DNA from: Rhodomicrobium vannielii ATCC 17100
GTDB lineage: Bacteria > Pseudomonadota > Alphaproteobacteria > Rhizobiales > Rhodomicrobiaceae
Assembly (NCBI RefSeq): GCF_000166055.1
Contig: NC_014664.1
Location: 2,759,501-2,823,500, forward strand
Direction: 5' to 3'
Length of the DNA stretch: 64,000 bases
The notes beneath the pieces are model-generated. The model had not been told where the DNA came from. It saw only the letters and a program-made list of their open reading frames with translations, and ran no database searches. The position numbers were made by a program, and so were the translations under genes. Shown here piece after piece: positions 33,973 to 41,817 of the stretch; position 1 is the stretch's first letter; the number at the start of each line of letters is the position of its first letter.

Positions 33973-35730
33973 TCAGGCTTCCAGCCGCTCTCTTGTATAG
34001 TGGTCGGAGTCAGATCCGCATGAGACATCGGCCCGATGCTCCGTACTGCGATCATCGACGTTTATGGCGTTCACGAAGTCGGCCATGCTGCTTGACAGTT
34101 TCGATGTGATATCGGCGAGGCTGCTGGAAATCCCTGACAGCGCCGCCGCCTGCTCCTTCGTCTTGCCCGCCACGACAGAGACGGAGCCCGAGCTTTTCGC
34201 AGCCTTCTCGCTACTTTGCGCGGCAAGGGAGACGTTCTGCGCGATTTCCTGCGCGGCGGCAGTCTGCTCTTCCACTGCGGACGCTATCGCACCAGTAAAG
34301 CCGTGGATCTCGGAAATTTTCCCCGCCATCGACTGTATAGTGGCGATTGCAGCCGTCGTGGACTGCTGGATCGACTCAACCTGGTCGGCGATGGCATCCG
34401 TTGCCTTGGCTGTCTGCGCGGATAGCTCCTTCACTTCCGAGGCAACCACCGCGAAGCCTTTTCCGGCGTCCCCGGCACGCGCGGCCTCGATGGTAGCATT
34501 GAGCGCGAGCAGATTTGTCTGATCGGCGATGGTGCGGATGATCTCGACGATGGAGCCGATCTCCTGCGTCGCGGTTGTGAGCGCCTCGACATCCCTGTTC
34601 GTCCGATGCGCTTCTTCAGTCGCTACCTCGACAACGGCATTGGTGCTGTGTGCCTGCTGGGAGACGTCCCTGATCGAATAGCTGAGTTCCTCGGTCGCCG
34701 CCGCGACGGCATTGGAATTGTCTGCGGCGCTGGCAGAAACGCGCGCCGCGATTTCCGCTTCACGGGTCGATGTTTCCGCCGCGTCGGAAAGAGTGTCCGC
34801 CGATTGCCGAAGCTGGGCCACTTGCCGTTTCAGTCCCTCAACCACGCTGGCCATCTTCTGCTCGAAGTGACCTGCTTCGAGCCTCAGATAGTGCTCGCGC
34901 TCTTTTTCGCGTTCGCGTGATCGTGCGACCTGTTCCCGGAGGGACAACAGTTCTATCAAATTGCGGCGAAGCACCTCGACACCTCGCGCGACTGGCCCAA
35001 ACGGAGCCTTCTCACGATGGGGGAGGGGCATCGGCTGCATATCGCCGTTTGCGAGGCTCAGTATGCCTCGCCCGAGATGCGTGAGTTGGCCGAGGATCGA
35101 GCGAGCGAACCACCACACCAAGATCGCGAGCACGGCCAGGAGGCCGCATATAATGGCGCCCTGCACATAGAGCCTGTAAAGGAAAGCCTCATGCAGACTT
35201 TTCGCATCTGAACTCGCCGAGACAAAGCCGCCGATTTCCGGCGCGGCCTGCACAAAGGTCAGTTTGGGGGTCCAGGGGCCGCGCCCAATATCCGGCAAAC
35301 TGACTGAAAAACCGTGGCCGGACGGGCTTCTCGCGATCTCGGTGGACGCCTGGATGAACTTCTTCAGCTCCACTGATCCCGTTTCCAGCAAATTCTTGCC
35401 TTGCTGGGAGGGGATGCCATGGCTGAGCGCGACGCCATTAAGGTCATACGCAAAAATGCCCTTCAAGCCGTCCTCATCCTGAAAGCGCGCAGCGCGAATG
35501 ACCCCGAGATAAGCTTCGCGACCAGCCTTGGAGGTCGGACCGCTTGCTGCTGCCATCTGCGCGCGCGCCGCTGAGAGCACAAGGCTGACCTCATTTCGCA
35601 ATTCGCGTTGCCGGTCCTCCACCATCTGCGAGTACAGGAACCAGAAACTTACAACGGCCGCTGCTCCGTAGGCGAGCAAGGCAAGGACCACGATCATATT
35701 AATCCGGGTCGATTTCAAACGGGCGGGCAT
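33973..35730 (-). CDS. Membrane methyl-accepting chemotaxis protein with Cache-type sensor
   Basis: This 585-residue transmembrane chemoreceptor has membrane helices at about 11-33 ([22 protein letters not shown]) and about 195-215 ([19 protein letters not shown]). The ~160-residue periplasmic part between them carries a single-Cache-like pattern ([20 protein letters not shown], then NLLE). A HAMP-like segment and a long coiled MCP domain follow, with the tip [21 protein letters not shown]. No C-terminal tether pentapeptide is present. The ATG at 35730 follows GGAG; the frame is open to 35793. It has its own terminator and is divergent from the second cheA unit. Confidence 0.93.
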   Translation of the reverse strand: MPARLKSTRINMIVVLALLAYGAAAVVSFWFLYSQMVEDRQRELRNEVSLVLSAARAQMAAASGPTSKAGREAYLGVIRAARFQDEDGLKGIFAYDLNGVALSHGIPSQQGKNLLETGSVELKKFIQASTEIARSPSGHGFSVSLPDIGRGPWTPKLTFVQAAPEIGGFVSASSDAKSLHEAFLYRLYVQGAIICGLLAVLAILVWWFARSILGQLTHLGRGILSLANGDMQPMPLPHREKAPFGPVARGVEVLRRNLIELLSLREQVARSREREKEREHYLRLEAGHFEQKMASVVEGLKRQVAQLRQSADTLSDAAETSTREAEIAARVSASAADNSNAVAAATEELSYSIRDVSQQAHSTNAVVEVATEEAHRTNRDVEALTTATQEIGSIVEIIRTIADQTNLLALNATIEAARAGDAGKGFAVVASEVKELSAQTAKATDAIADQVESIQQSTTAAIATIQSMAGKISEIHGFTGAIASAVEEQTAAAQEIAQNVSLAAQSSEKAAKSSGSVSVVAGKTKEQAAALSGISSSLADITSKLSSSMADFVNAINVDDRSTEHRADVSCGSDSDHYTRERLEA

Positions 35731-35929
35731 AGTGCGTACTCCACTCAGAACATCCATCGGTTGTAGCCGAGCAGCATTAAGGTGGAGTTGCAAGTCTCCG
35801 ACACTTGCAATGGATGTCGTAAACGGTCTGAGGCTTCACCGCAGATTTGCCTAAAACTGCATCTGCTCACTGAGGAAGAAAATTAGTTCGTCTACGGGAT
35901 AGTGCTCGTGAAATGAGGAACAGGTTGCA
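35731..35929. promoter_or_regulatory. Divergent promoter region of receptor and second chemosensory unit
   Basis: This 199-bp region should contain promoters for the leftward chemoreceptor and the rightward cheA2 unit. GGTTGTA occurs at 35759-35765 and GGTTGCA at 35923-35929, the latter directly before the ATG at 35930, so it overlaps the ribosome site. No further element was recognised. Confidence 0.35.
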
Positions 35930-36484
35930 ATGTCGAACACTCTCCCCCACCCGACTTTCGGCGAGACCGAACCGCTGATCAGGGATCTGATCGCACGTGC
36001 GCCCCACCTTATTAATCCCAGCTCAGGTATAGCGAACGATTTCATTAACCAATACAACGAGGCACTGCTGCTTCTCGAAAATTTGCCGGTACTTCTCCCG
36101 GAGATGATCGACGAACTGCTAGCATGGAAGCCGAAGACTTACGTCGCCTATTTCGAAAGCTCACCGCTAAGCGGTGGCGATGTCGCCATCAGAGTTTACA
36201 AACTGCTTGACGACGAATTCCGAAGTACTTTCGAAAAGCGAATTGCCGTGATGAATGCAATCGCTCAGCAAGCGATTTACCTCATTCGGGCCATGCAATC
36301 CAAGGCTGGCGACCTCAAGTCTGAACAGGTCGAGTGTTTTTGCCGAGTTATCTCGAAGCGACTTCGGATCGAAATCGAGAAGGCTGTCGATCTCATCAAT
36401 CACGGTGGCGATGAGCCAAAAGAAACATCGCAAGTGATGGCCGACCGCCTGATGGCGGCCGTCGCCGATGTGCAATCGTCATAG
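35930..36484 (+). CDS. Unrecognised helical protein ahead of second CheA
   Basis: I do not recognise this 184-residue protein. It is soluble, predicted mostly helical and acidic in the first half (ETEPLIRDLIARAPHLINPS, NQYNEALLLLENLPVLLPEM), with a Lys/Arg-rich helix pair later (FEKRIAVMNAIAQQAIYLIR, CRVISKRLRIEIEKAVDLIN). There is no signal peptide, membrane helix or receiver motif. An AGG precedes the ATG at 35930. The stop lies 11 bp ahead of cheA2, so the two are almost certainly cotranscribed, implying a chemosensory role such as a phosphotransfer partner or adaptor. No His-phosphotransfer signature is visible. Confidence 0.8.
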   Translation: MSNTLPHPTFGETEPLIRDLIARAPHLINPSSGIANDFINQYNEALLLLENLPVLLPEMIDELLAWKPKTYVAYFESSPLSGGDVAIRVYKLLDDEFRSTFEKRIAVMNAIAQQAIYLIRAMQSKAGDLKSEQVECFCRVISKRLRIEIEKAVDLINHGGDEPKETSQVMADRLMAAVADVQSS

Positions 36485-36495
36485 AGTGCGCCACA

Positions 36496-38802
36496 ATGGA
36501 TGAGTTGCTAAGCGATTTCCTGAGCGAGGTCACTGATCACATTCAGGAAATTGAATCCCATGTGGTCGTCTTCGAGAAGAACCCAGCCAATACGGAATCT
36601 ATTCGACAGATTTTCCGGCTTTTTCACACGATAAAGGGGACATCAGGCTTTCTGGGCCTCGACCGTCTTCAAAAGGTCTCTCACGCCGCCGAAACGCTTA
36701 TCGATGCGCTTCGCAGCGGACGCGGACCGGTATCGCCCGCAGCGTCGCTGCTTTTGAAGGCGATCGATCGCGTCAAAAGCCTGCTCGAAAGCGTCGGCGA
36801 ACTCGGAGAGGAGCCTGCTGGCGATGACGGCGATATCGTTGGCCGGATCGAGCAATTCCTCGGCCAGAGCGAGGAGGCGGAAGAAGCGCGCACCGATCTC
36901 GCCGATGCGACGGACGCGCTACAGCCGGAGCCCATCGTCCAGCAGGAAATCGCGCCCGCGCCTTTATCGACGGACGCGTTCGCGACGGCCATGGTTGAGA
37001 CCTCGCCGCCCGCGCCGAAGGCCGATGTCGACGCTTCGGCGACCAAGCCCGATACGGGCAAGGAGACGGGACAGGAGACGCTCCGCATTCCAACGGTCGT
37101 CATCCAGCGCATCATGGACCTCGCCACGGAACTAGTGCTGTCACGCAACCAGATCATGAACCTGTCGCAGCAGCAGGACATGCATCAGATGAAGATGCCG
37201 CTGGAACGCCTCTCAGCGCTCACCTCGGAGTTGCAGGACGCCGTGATGCAGGCCCGCATGCAGCCGCTCAGGCGGTTGTTCGACAGCGTGCCGCGCCTGA
37301 TCCGCGATCTTTCAGCGGAGACCGGCAAGGAATTCAATGTCGTCATCGAAGGCGCGGACACGAGGCTCGACCGCCAGTTGATCGAAGCCATTCGCGATCC
37401 GCTGATGCATCTCGTGCGCAACTGCGCCGATCACGGCATCGAAAGCCCAGCCGAGCGCGCCGAGCGCGGCAAGCCAGTGGCGGGCCTCATCTCCATCGCG
37501 GCAACTCAGGATTCGAGCCAGATCGTCATCGAAGTTGCGGACGACGGCCGGGGCTTCGATAGCGAACGGATTCGGGCGAAAGCCGTCGAGCGCGGTCTGG
37601 CGGACGCGGACTCCGTCGCACGCATGACCGACGAAGAGGTGTACCGCTTCATTCTCGAACCCGGCTTCTCGACCGCGCAGGCGGTGACGACGATATCGGG
37701 CCGCGGTGTCGGCATGGATGTGGTGCGCGCGCACCTCGAAGCGATCGGCGGCAGCATCGGACTTCATTCGCAAAAGGGCGCCGGTTCGCGCTTCCTGCTC
37801 AGAATCCCGCTGACGCTTGCCATCGAGCCCGCGCTGATTGTCCGCGCGGCTGGCCAGCGTTTCGCCTTGCCGCAAAAATACGTCGTCGAAGCGCTGGACT
37901 ATTACGATGGCTCGCATGTGATCGGCGAAATGGACGGCGAGCGCATCCTGCGCCTTCGCGACGAGGTCTTGCCGGTGGCTCCCCTTGCTGCGATGTTCGA
38001 TGTCGATGAAAACGACGCGTCACCGGATAAGGTCGTGATCGTGCTTCGGCTTGGAGGCAGGAAGCTCGGCCTCATCGTTGACGGCATCGGCGATATTCAG
38101 GAGATCGTGGTCAAGCCGCTGAGCCGCTTTTTCCAGAAGGATAGGATTTTTTGCGGCTGCACGATCCTCGGCGAGGGCTCCGTCATTCTCATCCTCGACC
38201 CGGCTGGAATGGCCGATCATATGAAGCTCGACCGTGAGCCCATCAAGACCGCGCCTTCGCTGGAGCGCATCGTCGAACTGACCGAAACCGCGCTCATCCT
38301 CTTCAGGGCTGGCGACGGAGCGAAAAAGGCGGTTTTCCGCGGCGCCGTCTCCAGGATCGTTCGCGTCGATGCGACCGACATTACGCGAGCGGATGGGCGC
38401 TTCGTGCTCCGTTATCAGGATCGACTGATCCCGGTTGTGCCTCTCACAGGCCAATCTCTTTGCGCCAAAAGTTCGCTGATCCTGATCCTCAATGTCGGCA
38501 GCGAGACGTTCGGTCTGGCGATCGACGCGGTGATGGATATCGTATCCACGCCAGCCAGCATCGAACTTGCGGCCGCGACGCCCGGCCTTCTCGGCACCAT
38601 CAGCGTCGCGCGCGATGCCGTCGAACTGATCGATCCAGAGCACTATCGCCAGATTGCCTTTTCACGGGAGATTGCGGATGTCGATGGCGACGCCATAGCC
38701 GACCGTCACGACAGCGAAGCGGGTGAGCGCGCCATGCCCGCAACGGCGAGGATCAATGAAGAAGCACGAGTGAACGAGGAAGATGTGTGCCATGCAGCCT
38801 GA
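36496..38802 (+). CDS. Second CheA-type histidine kinase with two CheW domains
   Basis: This 768-residue kinase has a P1 domain with H44 (IFRLFHTIKGTSGFLGL), an Ala/Glu/Pro-rich linker (about 115-195) with no P2 domain, P3 helices (RIMDLATELVLSRNQIM), a P4 ATPase (HLVRNCADHGIES, DDGRGFDSE, GRGVGMDVV), and a first CheW-like domain (about 435-580). A second CheW-like domain (about 590-735, with LILILNVGSETFGLAIDAV) follows. Missing P2 and the doubled P5 set it apart from the CheA at 8192. It is cotranscribed with the preceding unknown gene and overlaps cheW2 by 20 bp. It may serve a separate pathway, for example non-flagellar output; the substrate regulator is not in the window. Confidence 0.93.
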   Translation: MDELLSDFLSEVTDHIQEIESHVVVFEKNPANTESIRQIFRLFHTIKGTSGFLGLDRLQKVSHAAETLIDALRSGRGPVSPAASLLLKAIDRVKSLLESVGELGEEPAGDDGDIVGRIEQFLGQSEEAEEARTDLADATDALQPEPIVQQEIAPAPLSTDAFATAMVETSPPAPKADVDASATKPDTGKETGQETLRIPTVVIQRIMDLATELVLSRNQIMNLSQQQDMHQMKMPLERLSALTSELQDAVMQARMQPLRRLFDSVPRLIRDLSAETGKEFNVVIEGADTRLDRQLIEAIRDPLMHLVRNCADHGIESPAERAERGKPVAGLISIAATQDSSQIVIEVADDGRGFDSERIRAKAVERGLADADSVARMTDEEVYRFILEPGFSTAQAVTTISGRGVGMDVVRAHLEAIGGSIGLHSQKGAGSRFLLRIPLTLAIEPALIVRAAGQRFALPQKYVVEALDYYDGSHVIGEMDGERILRLRDEVLPVAPLAAMFDVDENDASPDKVVIVLRLGGRKLGLIVDGIGDIQEIVVKPLSRFFQKDRIFCGCTILGEGSVILILDPAGMADHMKLDREPIKTAPSLERIVELTETALILFRAGDGAKKAVFRGAVSRIVRVDATDITRADGRFVLRYQDRLIPVVPLTGQSLCAKSSLILILNVGSETFGLAIDAVMDIVSTPASIELAAATPGLLGTISVARDAVELIDPEHYRQIAFSREIADVDGDAIADRHDSEAGERAMPATARINEEARVNEEDVCHAA

Positions 38803-39313
38803 ACCCGTCGAAACTCCGACGCCTCGTCGCGGGCCAATCTCTGCCGCTTCGGCTCACATCAAGGCCGGATTCTTCACCGTGTTTGTCGCAGATCAGGTTT
38901 ACGGCATAAGCGTCGCCGATGCTCCGACGATTTTCAGCCTCGGCGAAGTTACTCCCGTGCCATCGGTACGAGGGGGGTTCATCGGCCTGACAAACTTGCG
39001 CGGGCGCATTGTCGTTACGGTGAACCTGCGCGAATGGTTGGGTCTTCAGCCGAAAGCGGGGAGAGCTGAAAAATACGCGATTGCGCTGGAAGTTCGCAAC
39101 GAATGCATCGCTCTGCTCGTGGATCGAATTGGCGACGTTTTGACATTACCGGACATGGGCCGAGCCGAAGTGCCGCCGCATTTCAAGAGCCGCAAAATAC
39201 ATTTCGCGCGGGAGATGTATTTTGCGGAGATCGGGCTCATTCCAATTCTGGACAAGACGCTGCTGTTCAATCAGCTGATGGCACAGGTGTCGTCCGAAAC
39301 ACTTGCAGATTGA
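38783..39313 (+). CDS. Second CheW-type coupling protein
   Basis: This 176-residue CheW-fold protein has FTVFVADQVYGISVADAPTI, the strand pair IGLTNLRGRIVVTVNLREWL and the IALLVDRIGDVLTLPDM segment. The start overlaps the cheA2 stop by 20 bp; an alternative ATG lies at 38792. A 13-bp perfect inverted repeat (39190-39202 with 39215-39227) lies inside the coding region and encodes the SRKIHFAREMYFAE stretch. Together with cheA2 it makes a compact second signalling pair. Confidence 0.92.
   Translation: MCAMQPEPVETPTPRRGPISAASAHIKAGFFTVFVADQVYGISVADAPTIFSLGEVTPVPSVRGGFIGLTNLRGRIVVTVNLREWLGLQPKAGRAEKYAIALEVRNECIALLVDRIGDVLTLPDMGRAEVPPHFKSRKIHFAREMYFAEIGLIPILDKTLLFNQLMAQVSSETLAD
39190..39227. repeat. 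13-bp perfect inverted repeat inside cheW2
   Basis: The arms CCGCAAAATACAT and ATGTATTTTGCGG are exact reverse complements with a 12-bp spacer. Inward pairing can extend by a T-G wobble and two further pairs to about 16 bp with a 6-nt loop. The AT-rich arms contrast with the GC-rich surrounding coding sequence. It lies about 85 bp before the cheW2 stop codon. Confidence 0.85.
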
Positions 39314-39487
39314 CGCATCGCGCGCGGGGGGCACCAGCTTTCGGCCCCGCCTCGTCACTGACGCGCGCCTTCTGCCGCAGCAGCGTGAACGGCCGCGTTG
39401 GAGTTTTTCCGCGCACGCTAGTTCACAAATCTCGAACAATGCCCACATCTGCCCTGAAAGCATTGTCGTGCGAGAAAGGATCGCATC

Positions 39488-40627
39488 ATGACGGATCACA
39501 GCACTCAGCGTTCTGGGCAGGCCGACACGCGGCAGGATTACGGCGTGCCGGAAGTCGACCTCCTGACGCCGCTCACGCTTCGCGGCGTCACGTTCCGCAA
39601 CCGCATCGCCGTGTCGCCCATGTGCCAATATTCGGCGAAGGACGGCTTTGCAAACGATTGGCACCTCGTCCATCTCGGCAGCCGCGCGAGCGGCGGCGCG
39701 GGCCTCGTGATCGCGGAGGCGACGGCGGTCACGCCCGAGGGGCGCATCTCGCCTTACGATCTCGGCCTCTGGTCGGACGATCACATCGAGCCGCTCGCTC
39801 GCATCGCGCGCTTCATCGAAAGTCAGGGCGCGGTGCCGGGCATCCAGATCGCGCATGCGGGCCGCAAGGCGAGCACAGACGCACCGTGGAACGGCGGCCG
39901 GGCGCTTCCGCCCGAGCAAGGCGGCTGGCGGCCGGTCGCGCCGAGCGCGGTCCCGTTCAGCCCTGAAAGCCCGACGCCAACCGCTCTCTCCGAAGACGGC
40001 ATCGCCCACGTGATCGCTGCGTTCGAGGAAGCCACGCGGCGCGCACTGAAGGCGGGTTTCAAGGTCATCGAAATCCACGGCGCGCACGGCTATCTGCTGC
40101 ACGAATTCCTCTCGCCGCTGTCGAACCACCGCACCGACCAATGGGGCGGCAGCTTCGAGAACCGCGCGCGACTGACCCTCACCGTGGCGGAACGACTGCG
40201 CGCCATCCTGCCGGACGACCTGCCGCTGTTCGTGCGCATCTCCGCGACCGACTGGGTTCCGGGTGGCTGGGACGACACACAATCCGTCGAACTGGCGAAG
40301 CACCTGAAGCGCATCGGCGTGGACCTGATCGACGTGTCGACCGGCGCCCTCACGCCAACCGCGCAGATCCCGGTGGCGAAGGGTTTTCAGGTGCCGTTCG
40401 CGCGGCGCATCCGCGAGGAAGCGGACATCCGTACGGGCGCGGTCGGCCTCATCACAGACCCGCAACAGGCGAATGACATCATCACCGGCGGCGATGCCAA
40501 TCTCGTGCTGATCGCCCGCGAGTTCCTGCGCGACCCCTATTTCGCGCTGCGTGCCGAACGCGAACTGAACGGCGGGGAAAAGAGCTGGCCGTTGCAATAC
40601 GGCTACGCCGTGAAGCGCCGCTCGTAA
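39488..40627 (+). CDS. NADH:flavin oxidoreductase, Old Yellow Enzyme family (YqjM/XenA type)
   Basis: This 379-residue FMN enzyme reduces activated C=C bonds (enones, nitro compounds) using NAD(P)H. Visible motifs are VSPMCQYSAKDG with the Cys typical of the thermophilic-like YqjM/XenA class, QIAHAGRKAS, the substrate-binding EIHGAHGYLLHEFLSP, and the C-terminal FMN phosphate loop ITDPQQANDII...LIAREFLRDPYF. A GAAAGGATC site precedes the ATG. It stands alone between the chemotaxis block and a TPR gene and ends in a strong hairpin. Confidence 0.93.
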   Translation: MTDHSTQRSGQADTRQDYGVPEVDLLTPLTLRGVTFRNRIAVSPMCQYSAKDGFANDWHLVHLGSRASGGAGLVIAEATAVTPEGRISPYDLGLWSDDHIEPLARIARFIESQGAVPGIQIAHAGRKASTDAPWNGGRALPPEQGGWRPVAPSAVPFSPESPTPTALSEDGIAHVIAAFEEATRRALKAGFKVIEIHGAHGYLLHEFLSPLSNHRTDQWGGSFENRARLTLTVAERLRAILPDDLPLFVRISATDWVPGGWDDTQSVELAKHLKRIGVDLIDVSTGALTPTAQIPVAKGFQVPFARRIREEADIRTGAVGLITDPQQANDIITGGDANLVLIAREFLRDPYFALRAERELNGGEKSWPLQYGYAVKRRS

Positions 40628-40630
40628 AAT

Positions 40631-40668
40631 CACGGCCCGGGCCGTTTGAAGAAGCCGCCCGGGCCGTG
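40631..40668 (+). terminator. GC-rich terminator after the Old Yellow Enzyme gene
   Basis: Arms CACGGCCCGGGC (40631-40642) and GCCCGGGCCGTG (40657-40668) pair perfectly over 12 bp with a 14-nt loop, starting 4 bp past the stop codon. A short GTCTTGATT follows. No strong T run is present. Confidence 0.65.
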
Positions 40669-40771
40669 GAGTCTTGATTGAGATTTCCGTCGCGGAACAT
40701 CACCAGCTTCAAATTTTACCAATTCGAAGACCGGCTTAGACTGAAGTCGAGAGTGCGCAATTCATTTAAAA

Positions 40772-41788
40772 ATGTTTCTTACCGGATCGCCGGAGCCAGT
40801 TGTTGGCTTTGATCGCGCGCCGGAGCTTGGTGATTTGTCTGGACAGTCACGCGTACATGCTTGGTTGATCGGCCTGGCGATGGCGATGCCGCTTTCCGCA
40901 TCGGCTGCCGGAACGGCCATCGACTGTTTGCAGGACGAGGATTCCAGGCTCGCCATCTCGGCCTGCACCGCATTGATCGAGGCAAAGGCACCCACGCCAA
41001 CTGCCTTTTCGGCGAGGGGCGATGCCTATCGTGCAACGGGCGACTTCACCCGCGCGATAGCCGACTACACGAAGGCTTTGGAATTCGAGCCGCGCGATGC
41101 CGAGGTGCTTTACAAGCGCGGCCTCGCCCTCACCCGACAGGGCCTTCTCGGCCGGGCGGCGGACGATCTTACAAAGGCCATCGAAATCGACCGGAAGCTC
41201 GACGGGGCCTACTTCGCGCGCGGCGAAGTCTTCCGTGCACAAGGAAACCTCTCTCGCGCGCTGAGCGATTACGATGCGGCGCTCGCCATCAATCCACGGG
41301 CGACGTGGGTCCATCTTGCGCGCGGCGCGGTTTATCGCGGGAGTGGGGACCGCCTGCGCGCCATCGCCGAGTTCTCGACGGCGATCAAGATCAATCCAGA
41401 GAGCGCGGACGCCTATTTCGAGCGCGCAAACGTCCTTCGCGACATGGCGTTATTTGACAGCGCCATCACCGATTACTCCCGCTTCATCGAGTTGAGACCG
41501 AAAGACGCCGACGCCTACAACAATCGCGGCTGGGCCTATTACAGCATGGGCGATGCAGCGCGCGCTCTGGACGATGCGAACAAGGCACTGACGATCCGGC
41601 CATTCGATCCTGACCTGCTCGATACGCGCGGTCACGTTCTGGAATTTGTCGGTCGGCGTGATGAAGCCGCCGCCGACTATCAGAACGCCCTGCGGCTCAA
41701 TCCGGGCCTTCAGGGAAGCAGGGACGGCTTGAAACGCTTGGGCGATGTCGCATCCGGGAGCCAAAACGCGGATCTCAGACGTAATTAA
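40772..41788 (+). CDS. Secreted TPR-repeat protein
   Basis: This 338-residue protein has an N-terminal export signal (hydrophobic WLIGLAMAMPLSASAAG ending near residue 47) and then at least seven tetratricopeptide repeats, each with the A/F-x-x-RG-x-A/Y-x-G...AI-x-D-Y/L-x-x-AL pattern (for example RGDAYRATGDFTRAIADYTK). One Cys pair (C52, C64) lies just after the signal. TPRs mediate protein contacts, here probably in the periplasm. The ATG at 40772 gives a 30-residue leader before the signal and has no clear ribosome site, so the true start may be later. Partner and pathway are unknown. Confidence 0.75.
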   Translation: MFLTGSPEPVVGFDRAPELGDLSGQSRVHAWLIGLAMAMPLSASAAGTAIDCLQDEDSRLAISACTALIEAKAPTPTAFSARGDAYRATGDFTRAIADYTKALEFEPRDAEVLYKRGLALTRQGLLGRAADDLTKAIEIDRKLDGAYFARGEVFRAQGNLSRALSDYDAALAINPRATWVHLARGAVYRGSGDRLRAIAEFSTAIKINPESADAYFERANVLRDMALFDSAITDYSRFIELRPKDADAYNNRGWAYYSMGDAARALDDANKALTIRPFDPDLLDTRGHVLEFVGRRDEAAADYQNALRLNPGLQGSRDGLKRLGDVASGSQNADLRRN

Positions 41789-41817
41789 AAACAAGTGTAC
41801 TTTGGGGGAAGAGTTGA

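Noticed and set aside
39190-39227. The cheW2 palindrome as a dif site
   Set aside because: Dif sites have 11-bp arms around a 6-bp centre with a different sequence; here the arms are 13 bp with a 12-bp spacer.
39146-40633. A 495-codon minus-strand frame opposite the Old Yellow Enzyme gene
   Set aside because: It is an antisense shadow across two well-supported genes.
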